A DNA stretch of 64,000 nt from Radiobacillus kanasensis (lineage in GTDB: Bacteria > Bacillota > Bacilli > Bacillales > Amphibacillaceae): contig NZ_CP088020.1 in assembly GCF_021049245.1 (NCBI RefSeq), positions 1,184,001 to 1,248,000 on the forward strand, read 5' to 3'. Below, in pieces: positions 29,081-38,472 of the stretch. A program made the position numbers and the translations under genes. The first letter of the stretch is position 1. Each line of letters begins with the position of its first letter. The notes under the pieces were generated by a model. That model did not search any database and was not told the DNA's origin. It was given only the letters and a program-made list of their open reading frames with translations.

Positions 29081-30226
29081 ATGGAAAACAACAATTTACC
29101 AAAAGAGCTGTTTGTCCGTAAGACACAAGAAGAGGATACGAGCGAAAAAATCTCTCGTCCTAGTAGAACATTTCTACAAGATGCAATGCGAAGTATTGTA
29201 CGAAATATTCCAGTAATGGTCTCCATTGTTGCGCTCGCCCTTATTATTATTCTGAGCTTTGTGGGACCATCAATGAATGAATATGGATATGATGATCAGG
29301 ATCTATCCAGAGCAAAAATGCCTGCACGTGTACCTGGTCTTGAGAATATAAGCTGGTCAGGATTCACTGGAACCCTTCATGGAACCTTTGAAGGAGATAC
29401 GGTAGAAGAAGCTAAGTCAAATGCTATTGCAAGATACGACGGTAAGGAAGATTTTATCGATATCGAAGTCGTATCCGAAGGCGATGGATCAACGGATTCC
29501 GCAAAAGTAGATGCTGTGTACCATATCTATGAAGCACAAGATATGGCTGACGAGTACTTTTGGTTTGGTACAGACGGTCTAGGTCGTGACCAATGGACAC
29601 GGGCATGGGAAGGGACAAGGGTTTCTCTATATATCGCGTTCCTTGCGGCAGCCATTGACCTAGTTATCGGCGTAGCCTATGGTGGTATTTCTGCTTATTA
29701 TGGTGGACGAGTTGATAACATTATGCAACGTATCATGGAGGTTTTGGTTGGGATTCCAAACTTAGTAGTGGTATTCCTAATGATTATTGTTTTAGAACCT
29801 GGTATATTATCGATTACGATTGCCTTAACGGTAACCGGATGGATAGGTATGGCCCGGATTGTTCGTGGGGAAGTTTTAAAGCTAAAAAACCAAGAGTTTG
29901 TTCTCGCTTCTAGGACACTAGGTGCTCCAGATGGTCGAATTATCCTTCGACACCTCGTTCCGAACGTAACAGGCTTAATTATCATCAATACGATGTTTAC
30001 AATTCCAAATGCGATCTTCTTCGAAGCATTTTTAAGCTTCATTGGTTTAGGTCTAGTACCACCAGACGCATCACTTGGTACTCTCATTGATAGTGGATTT
30101 GATGCACTTCAAATATATCCATATTTGTTAGTGTTCCCGGCAGTATTATTATCCATTGTCATGATTGCCTTTAACGTTATTGCGGATGGACTACGAGACG
30201 CATTTGATCCTAAGATGCGGGATTAG
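29081..30226 (+). CDS. oppC: Oligopeptide ABC transporter permease OppC, with large extracytoplasmic insert
   Basis: 381 residues against about 305 in B. subtilis OppC. After the first membrane helix (about 43-65) an acidic insert of about 90 residues (for example YDGKEDFIDIEVVSEGDGST) precedes the conserved FGTDGLGRDQWTRAWEGTR. Five further helices and the EAA loop (ASRTLGAPDGRIILRHLVPN) follow. The insert lies on the outer face and may contact OppA. Otherwise a normal DppC-type permease. Confidence 0.93.
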   Translation: MENNNLPKELFVRKTQEEDTSEKISRPSRTFLQDAMRSIVRNIPVMVSIVALALIIILSFVGPSMNEYGYDDQDLSRAKMPARVPGLENISWSGFTGTLHGTFEGDTVEEAKSNAIARYDGKEDFIDIEVVSEGDGSTDSAKVDAVYHIYEAQDMADEYFWFGTDGLGRDQWTRAWEGTRVSLYIAFLAAAIDLVIGVAYGGISAYYGGRVDNIMQRIMEVLVGIPNLVVVFLMIIVLEPGILSITIALTVTGWIGMARIVRGEVLKLKNQEFVLASRTLGAPDGRIILRHLVPNVTGLIIINTMFTIPNAIFFEAFLSFIGLGLVPPDASLGTLIDSGFDALQIYPYLLVFPAVLLSIVMIAFNVIADGLRDAFDPKMRD

Positions 30227-30240
30227 AAGGGTAGGTGCTT

Positions 30241-31299
30241 ATGTTGGATAAAATCTTAGAAGTTAAAAATTTAAAAGTATCTTTTAACACGTATGGCGGA
30301 GAAGTACAAGCCGTGCGCGGTGTTAATTTTGACTTACGCAAAGGGGAAACTCTCGCGATTGTTGGAGAGTCCGGTTCCGGTAAATCTGTTACAACAAAAG
30401 CGTTGATGAGATTAGTACCGAAGCCACACGGTTTTATTAAAGAAGGGGAAATCCTTTTCGAGGGACAAGACCTTGTTAAAAAATCAGAAAAACAAATGCA
30501 AAAAATTCGTGGGAAAGACATTTCGATGATTTTCCAAGATCCGATGACATCCTTAAATCCAACGATGAAAGTCGGGTCACAGATTATGGAAAGCTTGATA
30601 AAGCACCAAAAAATGGGGAAATCCCAAGCGAAAAAACGTGCCATTGAGCTTTTAGACCTTGTTCAAATTCCAAATCCTGAATCGCGTATCGACCAATATC
30701 CACACCAATTCTCTGGTGGGATGCGTCAACGTGTTGTTATTGCGATTGCATTGGCATGTAATCCAAAGGTATTAATTGCGGATGAACCAACAACAGCATT
30801 AGATGTTACGATCCAAGCTCAAATTTTAGAGTTGATGAAGGATATTCAAAAGAAAACGGAAACCTCTATTATTTTTATCACACACGACCTAGGTGTCGTA
30901 GCGAACGTTGCCGATCGTGTAGCGGTTATGTATGCAGGTAAAATTGTTGAAGTTGGAACAACAGATGAAGTTTTCTACAATCCAAAACACCCGTACACTT
31001 GGGGATTATTAGGCTCCATGCCAACTCTTGATAGTGAAGAGGAAGAATTGTTTGCAATTCCTGGTACGCCTCCTGATTTATTACATCCTCCAAAAGGAGA
31101 TGCTTTTGCTCCTCGTAATGAGTTTGCATTAAAAATCGATTTTGAACAGGAGCCACCATTATATCAAGTCTCTGACACGCACTATGCGGCGACTTGGTTA
31201 TTACATGAGAATGCACCAAAGATTGAACCACCTGCTTCTGTAAAAAGAAGAATCGAAGCGATTTCGTCTTCGAATAGTGAGGAAGGTGAGCAACAGTGA
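30241..31299 (+). CDS. oppD: Oligopeptide ABC transporter ATPase OppD
   Basis: 352 residues from ATG 30241 (MLDKILEVKNLKVSFNTYGG); an in-frame GTG six bases earlier is within the ribosome binding region. Walker A GESGSGKSVTT, signature FSGGMRQRVVIAIA, Walker B VLIADEPTTALD, and the C-terminal oligopeptide-transporter extension. It energises peptide uptake with OppF. Overlaps oppF by 4 bp. Confidence 0.95.
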   Translation: MLDKILEVKNLKVSFNTYGGEVQAVRGVNFDLRKGETLAIVGESGSGKSVTTKALMRLVPKPHGFIKEGEILFEGQDLVKKSEKQMQKIRGKDISMIFQDPMTSLNPTMKVGSQIMESLIKHQKMGKSQAKKRAIELLDLVQIPNPESRIDQYPHQFSGGMRQRVVIAIALACNPKVLIADEPTTALDVTIQAQILELMKDIQKKTETSIIFITHDLGVVANVADRVAVMYAGKIVEVGTTDEVFYNPKHPYTWGLLGSMPTLDSEEEELFAIPGTPPDLLHPPKGDAFAPRNEFALKIDFEQEPPLYQVSDTHYAATWLLHENAPKIEPPASVKRRIEAISSSNSEEGEQQ

Positions 31300-32234
31300 G
31301 CGAACAAGAAAAATTAGTGGAAATTAAAAACCTGAAACAATATTTTAAAACAGGTAGAAAAAGTATCGTTAAAGCGGTTGACGGCCTTACCTTTGATATT
31401 TACAAAGGAGAAACTTTTGGTCTTGTAGGAGAATCGGGTTGTGGTAAATCAACAACTGGACGTACCATCATTCGTTTATATGATGCTACAGACGGAGAAG
31501 TTCTTTTTAAAGGGGAAGACGTTCAAAGTAAGAAAAACAAAACGGAGCTTAAAAAGTTCAATCGCCAAATGCAGATGATTTTCCAAGACCCATACTCTTC
31601 TTTAAACCCACGTATGACGGTTATGGATATTATTGCAGAAGGACTAGATGTTCACGGTCTAGTGAAATCGGACAAAGAAAGAAAAGAAAAAGTATATGAG
31701 TTATTAGAAACAGTTGGTTTGGATAAACAACACGCAACTCGTTATCCACACGAGTTTAGTGGTGGACAACGCCAACGTCTAGGGATTGCTCGTGCATTGG
31801 CTGTTGATCCAGAATTTATCATTGCAGACGAACCAATTTCTGCATTGGATGTATCCATTCAAGCGCAAGTAGTAAACTTACTGAAGAAACTTCAAGCAGA
31901 AAAAGGGTTAACGTATCTATTTATTGCACATGACTTGTCAATGGTGAAGTACATCAGTGATCGTATCGGGGTTATGTATTTTGGTAAATTAGTAGAGCTA
32001 GCAGATAGTGATGAACTGTATAAAAATCCAATTCATCCATATACCAAATCTCTGTTATCTGCGATTCCACTTCCTGATCCGGATTACGAAAGAAACCGTA
32101 CACGAATTTCTTATGATCCGAGTCAGCATGACACTAGTGAAGAACCAGAATTCAGAGAAGTAAGACCTAACCATTGGGTTCTTTGTACAACGAAAGAATT
32201 CGAAGCTTACAAACAAGAATTGCAAGACAAGTAA
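31296..32234 (+). CDS. oppF: Oligopeptide ABC transporter ATPase OppF
   Basis: 312 residues, GTG start overlapping the oppD stop (gtga) after ggaagg. Walker [12 protein letters not shown], signature [14 protein letters not shown], Walker [13 protein letters not shown], plus a C-terminal Cys in [12 protein letters not shown]. Last gene of the operon, ended by the terminator at 32263-32297. Confidence 0.95.
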   Translation: MSEQEKLVEIKNLKQYFKTGRKSIVKAVDGLTFDIYKGETFGLVGESGCGKSTTGRTIIRLYDATDGEVLFKGEDVQSKKNKTELKKFNRQMQMIFQDPYSSLNPRMTVMDIIAEGLDVHGLVKSDKERKEKVYELLETVGLDKQHATRYPHEFSGGQRQRLGIARALAVDPEFIIADEPISALDVSIQAQVVNLLKKLQAEKGLTYLFIAHDLSMVKYISDRIGVMYFGKLVELADSDELYKNPIHPYTKSLLSAIPLPDPDYERNRTRISYDPSQHDTSEEPEFREVRPNHWVLCTTKEFEAYKQELQDK

Positions 32235-32262
32235 ACAGAAAACAATGCATTCACATATACCG

Positions 32263-32297
32263 AAAAAGCAGACCCAACGTTGGGTCTGCTTTTTTCA
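32263..32297 (+). terminator. Terminator of the opp operon
   Basis: aaaaagcagacccaac and gttgggtctgctttttt form a nearly perfect palindrome with a T tail. Confidence 0.92.
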
Positions 32298-32342
32298 TAG
32301 TATAGGAAATTTATAAAATTTGCCTGGTGTGGATAAACATAC

Positions 32343-32601
32343 TGCAATAGACACGTCCAGCTCCAGCGCCCAGCAACTAGCGAGACTTCCCTCACCTCTG
32401 TACGATAACTGTTTGACGATAGTCGAATTTCCTTAACCTCGCGAGGAAGGAAGGCCAACTAAACCCGGGCTTTGCGCCCAACGTTGGCATACCCCTTTGA
32501 AGGGGCATGGTTCCTTTATCTCCTACGGTTCAGTCCAGTCCGTACGTTGCTAACCGGGCGCTTGCGCTTTTGTTCACTGCCAATCATGAAAGAATGCAAT
32601 A
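32343..32601. repeat. GC-rich intergenic repeat element, possibly mobile
   Basis: A 250-bp stretch clearly richer in GC than its surroundings. It begins near gacacgtccagctccagcgc and ends near gggcgcttgcgcttttgttc, with internal hairpins such as gggctttgcgccc and cccctttgaagggg. The 7-bp direct repeat tgcaata lies at 32343-32349 and 32595-32601, as a target duplication might. The opening and closing blocks resemble repeats I recall from Bacillaceae intergenic regions. No gene is inside. Confidence 0.55.
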
Positions 32602-32697
32602 AAACATAAAATACCAATGAAAACTTATAAGAATATTACCAATAACATTGCTAAATCTTTTATAATGGAATAAAAGAGACTAGGGGAGTCGAGAGCA

Positions 32698-33915
32698 TTG
32701 ATGAAATTACACCGAAAAGTCGTTCTAAGTATTATAATCGCTATCATAAGCCTACTAGTGGTGCCTAGTTACGTATTTGCTGAGGAAACGAAGCCGAAAA
32801 CTGGGAAAAAGCATGCTACGCATCGAACAAAGATAATACCCTATGAGCTACCGGAGAAAATAAAAAGATTTACTTTTGATTCAGGTCTAACTTTTGAATA
32901 TCCGGATGCGGTTAGAGGAATATATGTGACTGGGAACTCGGCTGGTGGCAGTCGTTTTGACACCCTCGCAAAACTTATAGAGAATACGGAATTAAATGCG
33001 ATGGTTATCGATGTAAAAGAGGATCGTGGGAACTTAACGTTTAAGCCTGATCCTAAATCCCCATATGCAGATATCGCAAAAAATTATATAGATGATCCAA
33101 GAAAGCTACTAGAAACCCTTGAGGCGAAAGGAATTTATCCAATTGCCAGAATTGTTGTATTCAAAGATACTGTTTTAGCTAAAAAACGTCCAGATCTTTC
33201 TTTTAAAGAGGATGGAGAGGTTTGGACGAATGGTAACGGGGATGCCTTTGTTAGTCCATTTAAAAAAGAAGTATGGAAATATAACGTAGGTATAGCTAAA
33301 ATGGCAGCTGAATTGGGCTTCCAGGATATTCAGTTTGACTATGTACGTTTTCCAGAAGGCTTTGAGAGACGAGATAAAGAGCTAGAATATGACTTAGGTG
33401 ATTATAAAGATGCCGAAGTCAGTGACGTTAAGAAAAGGGTGCAGGCTGTTACTGACTTTGTCAGCTATGCGAGAAAAGAGCTGGAATATTACGATGTCGA
33501 TGTATCTGTAGATATTTTCGGTTATGCGGCAACGATACCAGAAACACCAGGGATTGGCCAAAATTTCTCGAAGATTTCTAGCAATGTGGATGTCATCTCA
33601 TCCATGATATATCCAAGTCACTGGACACCTTATTTCGGAATTGATTTTCCGGACAAAGAGCCGTATCGTTTGGTGAACGAATATGCAAAGGTAGAAAATG
33701 AGGTTTTAGGAGCACTAGAAAACGCTCCAATATCAAGACCTTGGATTCAAGACTTTGAAGCGCCGTGGCTATATAGTGGTGCCCCCACACAATATGGAAA
33801 AGCAGAAGTAGAAGCTCAAATAAAGGCTCTAAATGAGAATGGTATCCAAGAGTTCCTACTATGGAATGCAGGCAATACGTATACCGAAAATGTGGATTAC
33901 ACACCGTTAAATTAA
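32698..33915 (+). CDS. Secreted putative glycoside hydrolase, DUF4015 family
   Basis: 405 residues. Signal peptide VVLSIIIAIISLLVVPSYVF with cleavage after Ala (FAEE). A TIM-barrel of the DUF4015 putative glycosidase type: VRGIYVTGNSAGG, NAMVIDVKEDRGNLTF, GFQDIQFDYVRFPEG, VSVDIFGYAAT, ISSMIYPSHW and IQDFEAPWLY. The aspartates in FDYVRFP and VDIFGYA are likely catalytic. It probably acts on cell wall or secreted sugars. TTG 32698 is the better-spaced start after gggga; ATG 32701 is the alternative. Terminator at 33943-33982. Confidence 0.78.
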   Translation: MMKLHRKVVLSIIIAIISLLVVPSYVFAEETKPKTGKKHATHRTKIIPYELPEKIKRFTFDSGLTFEYPDAVRGIYVTGNSAGGSRFDTLAKLIENTELNAMVIDVKEDRGNLTFKPDPKSPYADIAKNYIDDPRKLLETLEAKGIYPIARIVVFKDTVLAKKRPDLSFKEDGEVWTNGNGDAFVSPFKKEVWKYNVGIAKMAAELGFQDIQFDYVRFPEGFERRDKELEYDLGDYKDAEVSDVKKRVQAVTDFVSYARKELEYYDVDVSVDIFGYAATIPETPGIGQNFSKISSNVDVISSMIYPSHWTPYFGIDFPDKEPYRLVNEYAKVENEVLGALENAPISRPWIQDFEAPWLYSGAPTQYGKAEVEAQIKALNENGIQEFLLWNAGNTYTENVDYTPLN

Positions 33916-33942
33916 GTTCATAAGAATGGCATCAACTGAATG

Positions 33943-33982
33943 ACCCTTTCATTGTTTCGTTTAACAATGAAGGGGAATTTTT
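33943..33982 (+). terminator. Terminator of the DUF4015 gene
   Basis: ccctttcattgtt and aacaatgaagggg form a 13-bp stem followed by a T run. The remainder to 34234 is AT-rich leader of yjbC with no gene. Confidence 0.88.
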
Positions 33983-34234
33983 TAATGAAACCTTTTTTCT
34001 GTTGTTTTTAAGCATTGCAGTTTATTAAAATTGCGACGTAACTGTATTGTGAAATTCACTGTTTTAATAAACGGGCAAGTGGTCTTCTTTACTTTTTAAC
34101 TTCCCCAAGTCAAAAGTTTGTGTTTACATCGTTATAATTCGGGGAAAATAAAGTATTGGATTCTATGTCGATTTAACAAACGCAACTAATTTCGTTATAA
34201 TCAATAAGTGACTACGAAAACAAGGAGTAGATCA

Positions 34235-34828
34235 ATGAATTGGTATGAAAAACTAAACAAATATTTCCCTGTGGAAGAAATGAAATCAAGGGAACATATG
34301 GAAATGCTATTAAAAGAAAAAGGCGATGTGTACTACAAGGACGAAGGACCGCACCATGTTTTAATGTACGCTGAATTCAATGAATTCATTTTTATTGACT
34401 ATGTGTACGTGTCTTCTCAGTCTAGAGGGCAAGGTATTGGTCATAAGTTAATGGAAAAATTAAAGGCGAAGCAAAAGCCTATTATCTTAGAAGTAGAGCC
34501 TGTTGATTATGAGGATTCAGACTCAGAGAAGCGTTTGCGTTTTTACCAAAGAGAAGGATTTGAGCATGCCCAGTCTATCGGTTATACGAGACGATCCTTG
34601 GCAACTAATGAAGTTAATCCGATGGAAATACTCTATTGGTCTCCAGAAGACGCGGATGAAGAAACGATCTATAAGCAAATGAGAAAGATGTACGAAGATA
34701 TTCATACGTATAAGGACAAGGAGCTGTACGGAAAATCTTATCAATCAGCGGATGAAGTTTTATCCTATGATCAAACTCGTGACTCTGACGATATTTTCGA
34801 AGGATTAGAAGAAGAAGATAAAGCCTAA
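34235..34828 (+). CDS. yjbC: GNAT acetyltransferase YjbC
   Basis: 197 residues from ATG 34235 (MNWYEKLNKYFPVEEMKSRE), seven bases after aaggag; the longer frame adds nine residues without support. GNAT fold with acetyl-CoA loop in VSSQSRGQGIGHKLMEKL. Strongly like B. subtilis YjbC, which precedes spx and is transcribed with it from stress promoters. Here a terminator hairpin separates the two. The substrate is unknown. Confidence 0.88.
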   Translation: MNWYEKLNKYFPVEEMKSREHMEMLLKEKGDVYYKDEGPHHVLMYAEFNEFIFIDYVYVSSQSRGQGIGHKLMEKLKAKQKPIILEVEPVDYEDSDSEKRLRFYQREGFEHAQSIGYTRRSLATNEVNPMEILYWSPEDADEETIYKQMRKMYEDIHTYKDKELYGKSYQSADEVLSYDQTRDSDDIFEGLEEEDKA

Positions 34829-34832
34829 TGAG

Positions 34833-34878
34833 AATCTTTGGTCCTTGTTGGTTTTGTTCCAACAAGGATTTCTTTTGT
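34833..34878 (+). terminator. Terminator after yjbC
   Basis: gtccttgttgg and ccaacaaggat pair around ttttgtt, followed by T-rich sequence. Confidence 0.8.
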
Positions 34879-35110
34879 TAATAGGTGAACTTTTTACTGA
34901 AAATAGGTTTTAAGTAGGATAATATGGGGTATCTTAATTATAATTATCCATGTATTGTTACAACTTCATGACATTGTAGACTTTTTCACACATTACTTGA
35001 CAGTTGTAGTATACTTGTACATAGAAGAGTTATTTAAACTAATTATAATTTAATATATTCTTCAAAGTTAGCCTGAAAAAATTTTTAGCATATTGAGGAG
35101 TGAAGTTTCT

Positions 35111-35506
35111 ATGGTAACACTTTATACCTCACCGAGTTGTACATCTTGCCGAAAAGCAAAAGCTTGGTTAGAAGAGCACGATATTCCGTTTCGTGAGAGA
35201 AATATCTTTTCAGAGTCTCTTACACTTGACGAAATAAAGGAAATATTGAGAATGACGGAAGATGGAACGGACGAGATTATCTCTACACGTTCTAAGGTAT
35301 TCCAAAGCTTAGATGTAAACTTTGACCAGCTTCCGTTGAAGGACCTGTTCAATCTAATTCAAGAAAATCCAGGACTTTTACGCCGCCCAATCATTATTGA
35401 TGAGAAGCGCCTTCAAGTCGGCTATAACGAAGATGAAATTAGAAGATTTTTACCAAGAACTGTTCGTACCTTCCAACTTCGTGAAGCACAAAGAATGGTT
35501 AACTAA
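35111..35506 (+). CDS. spxA: Redox-sensing transcription regulator Spx
   Basis: 131 residues from ATG 35111, the standard Spx length; the longer frame adds six unsupported residues. ArsC-like fold with the redox switch C10-T-S-C13 in [10 protein letters not shown], the conserved RSKVFQ and LLRRPIIID. Spx binds the RNA polymerase alpha subunit and reprograms transcription under disulfide stress. SpxH (41568-42467) delivers it to ClpXP; both are encoded here. Confidence 0.96.
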   Translation: MVTLYTSPSCTSCRKAKAWLEEHDIPFRERNIFSESLTLDEIKEILRMTEDGTDEIISTRSKVFQSLDVNFDQLPLKDLFNLIQENPGLLRRPIIIDEKRLQVGYNEDEIRRFLPRTVRTFQLREAQRMVN

Positions 35507-35513
35507 AAATTTT

Positions 35514-35550
35514 ACGCAGGTCTTTTTTACAAAGATCTGCGTTTTTTTTG
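35514..35550 (+). terminator. Terminator of spxA
   Basis: acgcaggtctt and aagatctgcgt form an imperfect stem followed by eight T. Confidence 0.85.
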
Positions 35551-35573
35551 ATAGAAAGTGATTTTCGAATGAA

Positions 35574-35602
35574 GTGACAAACCAGTCCATTTCGGGTACA
35601 AT
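35574..35602 (+). promoter_or_regulatory. Candidate mecA promoter
   Basis: gtgaca, a 17-base spacer, then tacaat (35597-35602), each one base from the sigma-A consensus. It gives a leader of about 200 bases before mecA in which no gene is seen. Confidence 0.55.
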
Positions 35603-35814
35603 ATGAATTCCACATGTTTCACTATGAAGTGTGGACAATATGGGACAAAAACCTTTTTATACAATTAATAGGCATATCTATTTTCATAATGCAACCTTTT
35701 ATCATAAAATAAAGTATAGAAGAATAGGTTGAATGATATTAATTTAAGTTCATGGTTCGCAGAAGGTGAAGATATCCCTTCCACCCAATTATTTATTGAA
35801 GGGAGCGATAAGGA

Positions 35815-36492
35815 ATGGAAATAGAAAGAATCAATGAGAATACGGTAAAATTTTATATCTCTTATTTAGATATAGAAGACCGGGGATTTGATCGAGAAGA
35901 GATTTGGTATAACCGAGAAAAAAGTGAGCAGCTTTTTTGGCAGGTTATGGATGAAGTGAATTATAAAGAAGATGATTTTAATATAGATGGTCCATTATGG
36001 ATTCAAGTTCAAGCTCTTGATAAAGGGTTAGAAATAGTCGTAACAAAAGCTCAGCTTTCTAAAGATGGATCCAACATCGAATTGCCAAACGATAGTGGAA
36101 AACCATTTGATATCCCAGTAGACGAAAAAATTGAATCCTTGTTGGAAGAGAAGTTTGGCAGTGATGAGGATGATTATTCGGAATACGATGATGAAAGTAT
36201 GTCGTTCATCGTTGCTTTTAAAGACTTTGAGGATGTCATTCAATTAAGTCATTATCAAACGTTGAACGATATAGCAAACAAATTGTTCCACTACGACAAT
36301 CAGTATATGTTGTTTATTCAATTTGATGATGAAAAGTTATCAGAAGAAGAGCAAGAAGACATGATTAGTCAGTTGCTGGAGTTTGGTGATGAAACAAACG
36401 CTACGGTTCATTTACTTGAAGAGTATGGGAAGACCATCTTTGAGGATCAAGCATTAAGGAACATCCAATCTTTTTTCCCAATAGACAAATAG
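35815..36492 (+). CDS. mecA: Adaptor protein MecA
   Basis: 225 residues. N-terminal substrate-binding domain starting MEIERINENTVKFYISYLDI, an acidic linker (about 95-125), and a C-terminal ClpC-binding domain (FIVAFKDFEDVIQLSHYQTL). It targets ComK and other proteins to ClpCP. Start after gggagcgataagga. Monocistronic, with terminator at 36489-36525. Confidence 0.95.
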   Translation: MEIERINENTVKFYISYLDIEDRGFDREEIWYNREKSEQLFWQVMDEVNYKEDDFNIDGPLWIQVQALDKGLEIVVTKAQLSKDGSNIELPNDSGKPFDIPVDEKIESLLEEKFGSDEDDYSEYDDESMSFIVAFKDFEDVIQLSHYQTLNDIANKLFHYDNQYMLFIQFDDEKLSEEEQEDMISQLLEFGDETNATVHLLEEYGKTIFEDQALRNIQSFFPIDK

Positions 36493-36525
36493 GCATTCGA
36501 TAAGAATGTCTATTTTTGTTTTTTT
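36489..36525 (+). terminator. Terminator of mecA
   Basis: aataggcattc and gaatgtctatt pair around gataa, then a T-rich tail. Confidence 0.75.
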
Positions 36526-37101
36526 ACTGGGGAAAAAGCGATTTCACAGAAGAAGAAGGGATTTTGATTATTGGTCGAGAACTAGTTCTAGCAGGAGGTG
36601 AAACGATGCTTCTTGCTAGAAATGAGCAAAGGGACCTTGTTACGTTCGCAGGCTCAACTTTACAGGAAATTAATAAGTTTAGAAGTCAAAAGTATTATTG
36701 TCCTGATTGTCAGGAAGAAGTGATCTTAAAAGCTGGGACCAGGGTTACAGCCCATTTTGCCCACAAAAACCAAGGCAGTTGTATGAATAAAGGGGAAGGG
36801 CGTTATCATGAAGAAGGAAAATGGGCATTATACAATTGGTTCATTCAGCAAAACGTATCTGCACAACTTGAAGTAACGATCTCTTCTATCCAGCAGCGTG
36901 CAGATATATTGTTACAACTAGGGGAGAAAAAGGTGGCGATTGAGTTTCAATGTGCTACGTTGCCGGAAAAAGACGTGATTAACCGAACGATGGGATACTG
37001 TAATGAATCCATCATCCCCATTTGGATACTAGGCGGTAATCGAATGAAACGAATTGGCTCACAATCATTAAGGCTTTCCTCTAGTGAAAAAGTATTTCTT
37101 C

Positions 37102-38472
37102 GGGTTTGTCAAATAAAGTGTGTAAGTCCTGAAGACTAAATGTATTTACGAACCCTATTTTCTAACTGATCGTGTACTAATAGCTGGTTCATGACCATCG
37201 ACCAGTTTTGGATGTGGCCACCTTCCCATTTGTTTTCAAGTTCTTTCACACGTAAAAATAGGACTTTTAAGAGAGCATTCTCGTTAGGGAATGCTCCTTT
37301 TTTGGTCACTTTTCGAAAGCTAGAATGAATACTCTCCACGGCATTGGTTGTGTACATCACCTTGCGAATGGCACTTCCATAATCATAGAGTTGCTCAACA
37401 TGCTGAAAGTTTCTAGTCCACACATCGATGGCTCCAGGATAGGCAGACCATTGTTGTTTAAAAGATTCAAAAGCACTTTGGCAGGCTGAAAGATTAGGAG
37501 CACTATATACCTTTTTTAAAGAGGCAGTAAATGGCTTATACTCTTTGCTTGGTACATATTTAATAGAATTACGAATCATATGAACCATGCAGCGTTGAAC
37601 GGTTACTTGTGGGAAAATAGCACGAGCTCCTTCTTCTAAACCACTTACTCCATCCATGGAGATAAAGAAGATGTCTTCGACACCTCTTGCTTTAATCTCA
37701 TCAAATATTTGCATCCATTTGTGCTTGCTTTCTGTTTCATTTAACCAAAGACCTAACACGTCTTTCTTACCTTCCATGGTATAACCTAATATCGTGTAGA
37801 CTGCATATTTCTTCGTTTCATACTGGTTACGGATCGTTGTGAACATACAATCTACAAATAGGAACACATAACAGTTGCTTAAAGGACGAGATTGCCATTC
37901 TTCTAACTCAGGAAGGACCGCATCTGTAATGTCAGAAATCATTTCGTGGGAGACAGAGAAGCCATAAATATCTTCAATGGTGGAGGAAATATCCCGTTGA
38001 GACATACCTTTGGCGTACATAGAAATCACCTTATCTTCTATAGCGGAGACGTCTTTTTTACGCTTTGGTATGAGTTGTGGTTCGTACGAACCATCTCGGT
38101 CCCGTGGCACCGCAATATCTACTTCTCCAGCCGTTGTTTTCAGTGTTTTCTTGCCGTACCCGTTACGCCTGTTTGTTGTGTCTTTTTGATTCTTATCATT
38201 AGACTCATAGCCTAAATGATGATTCATTTCACCCTTTAACATGGATTCAAACATGGGCCCAAATATTTCCTTTAGGGCATTTTGCATGTCTTCTACTGAC
38301 TTGGGTTGGTATTGCTCAATGATTTTTTCTGCTAATTCTACGGAGTTTGGATCTCTTTTGATTTTCCCCATCGAAATCACTCCTTTAGATATATATTCAT
38401 TTTACCAAATAAAAAAACTGTGTGAGCAAGAATCGTACGCATTCTTACTTACACAGTTAATATTACACTCCC
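37102..38472 (-). mobile_element. IS256-family insertion sequence, 1371 bp
   Basis: Terminal inverted repeats of 26 bp match at 20 positions: gggtttgtcaaataaagtg at the left end against gggagtgtaatattaactg read inward from the right. The element is flanked by the perfect 8-bp direct repeat atttcttc at 37094-37101 and 38473-38480, as expected for IS256 transposition. It carries one transposase gene. The intact repeats and duplication suggest a recent insertion. Confidence 0.95.
37136..38371 (-). CDS. IS256-family (mutator type) transposase
   Basis: 411 residues from ATG 38371, eight bases after aaaggag. DDE transposase of the IS256 family: first Asp in YVFLFVDCMFT, second in FISMDGVSGLEE, the C-x2-H motif in VQRCMVHMIRNS, and the catalytic Glu in TTNAVESIHSSFRK. 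Full length and without frameshift, so probably active. Its stop lies 34 bp inside the left end of the element. Confidence 0.95.
   Translation of the reverse strand: MGKIKRDPNSVELAEKIIEQYQPKSVEDMQNALKEIFGPMFESMLKGEMNHHLGYESNDKNQKDTTNRRNGYGKKTLKTTAGEVDIAVPRDRDGSYEPQLIPKRKKDVSAIEDKVISMYAKGMSQRDISSTIEDIYGFSVSHEMISDITDAVLPELEEWQSRPLSNCYVFLFVDCMFTTIRNQYETKKYAVYTILGYTMEGKKDVLGLWLNETESKHKWMQIFDEIKARGVEDIFFISMDGVSGLEEGARAIFPQVTVQRCMVHMIRNSIKYVPSKEYKPFTASLKKVYSAPNLSACQSAFESFKQQWSAYPGAIDVWTRNFQHVEQLYDYGSAIRKVMYTTNAVESIHSSFRKVTKKGAFPNENALLKVLFLRVKELENKWEGGHIQNWSMVMNQLLVHDQLENRVRKYI

Noticed and set aside
34081-34234. Sigma-B-like promoter gtttac-N13-ggggaa before yjbC
   Set aside because: The -10 half fits poorly (GGGTAT expected), so it is not listed although stress promoters are known for this gene in B. 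subtilis.
34990-35110. spxA promoter at ttgaca 35000 region
   Set aside because: The tatact nearby is only seven bases away and no -10 lies at a normal spacing.
37102-38472. IS ends first placed at the shorter shared block tgtgtaagt
   Set aside because: That choice gave no target duplication; the longer 26-bp ends give a perfect 8-bp duplication and restore the coiA frame.
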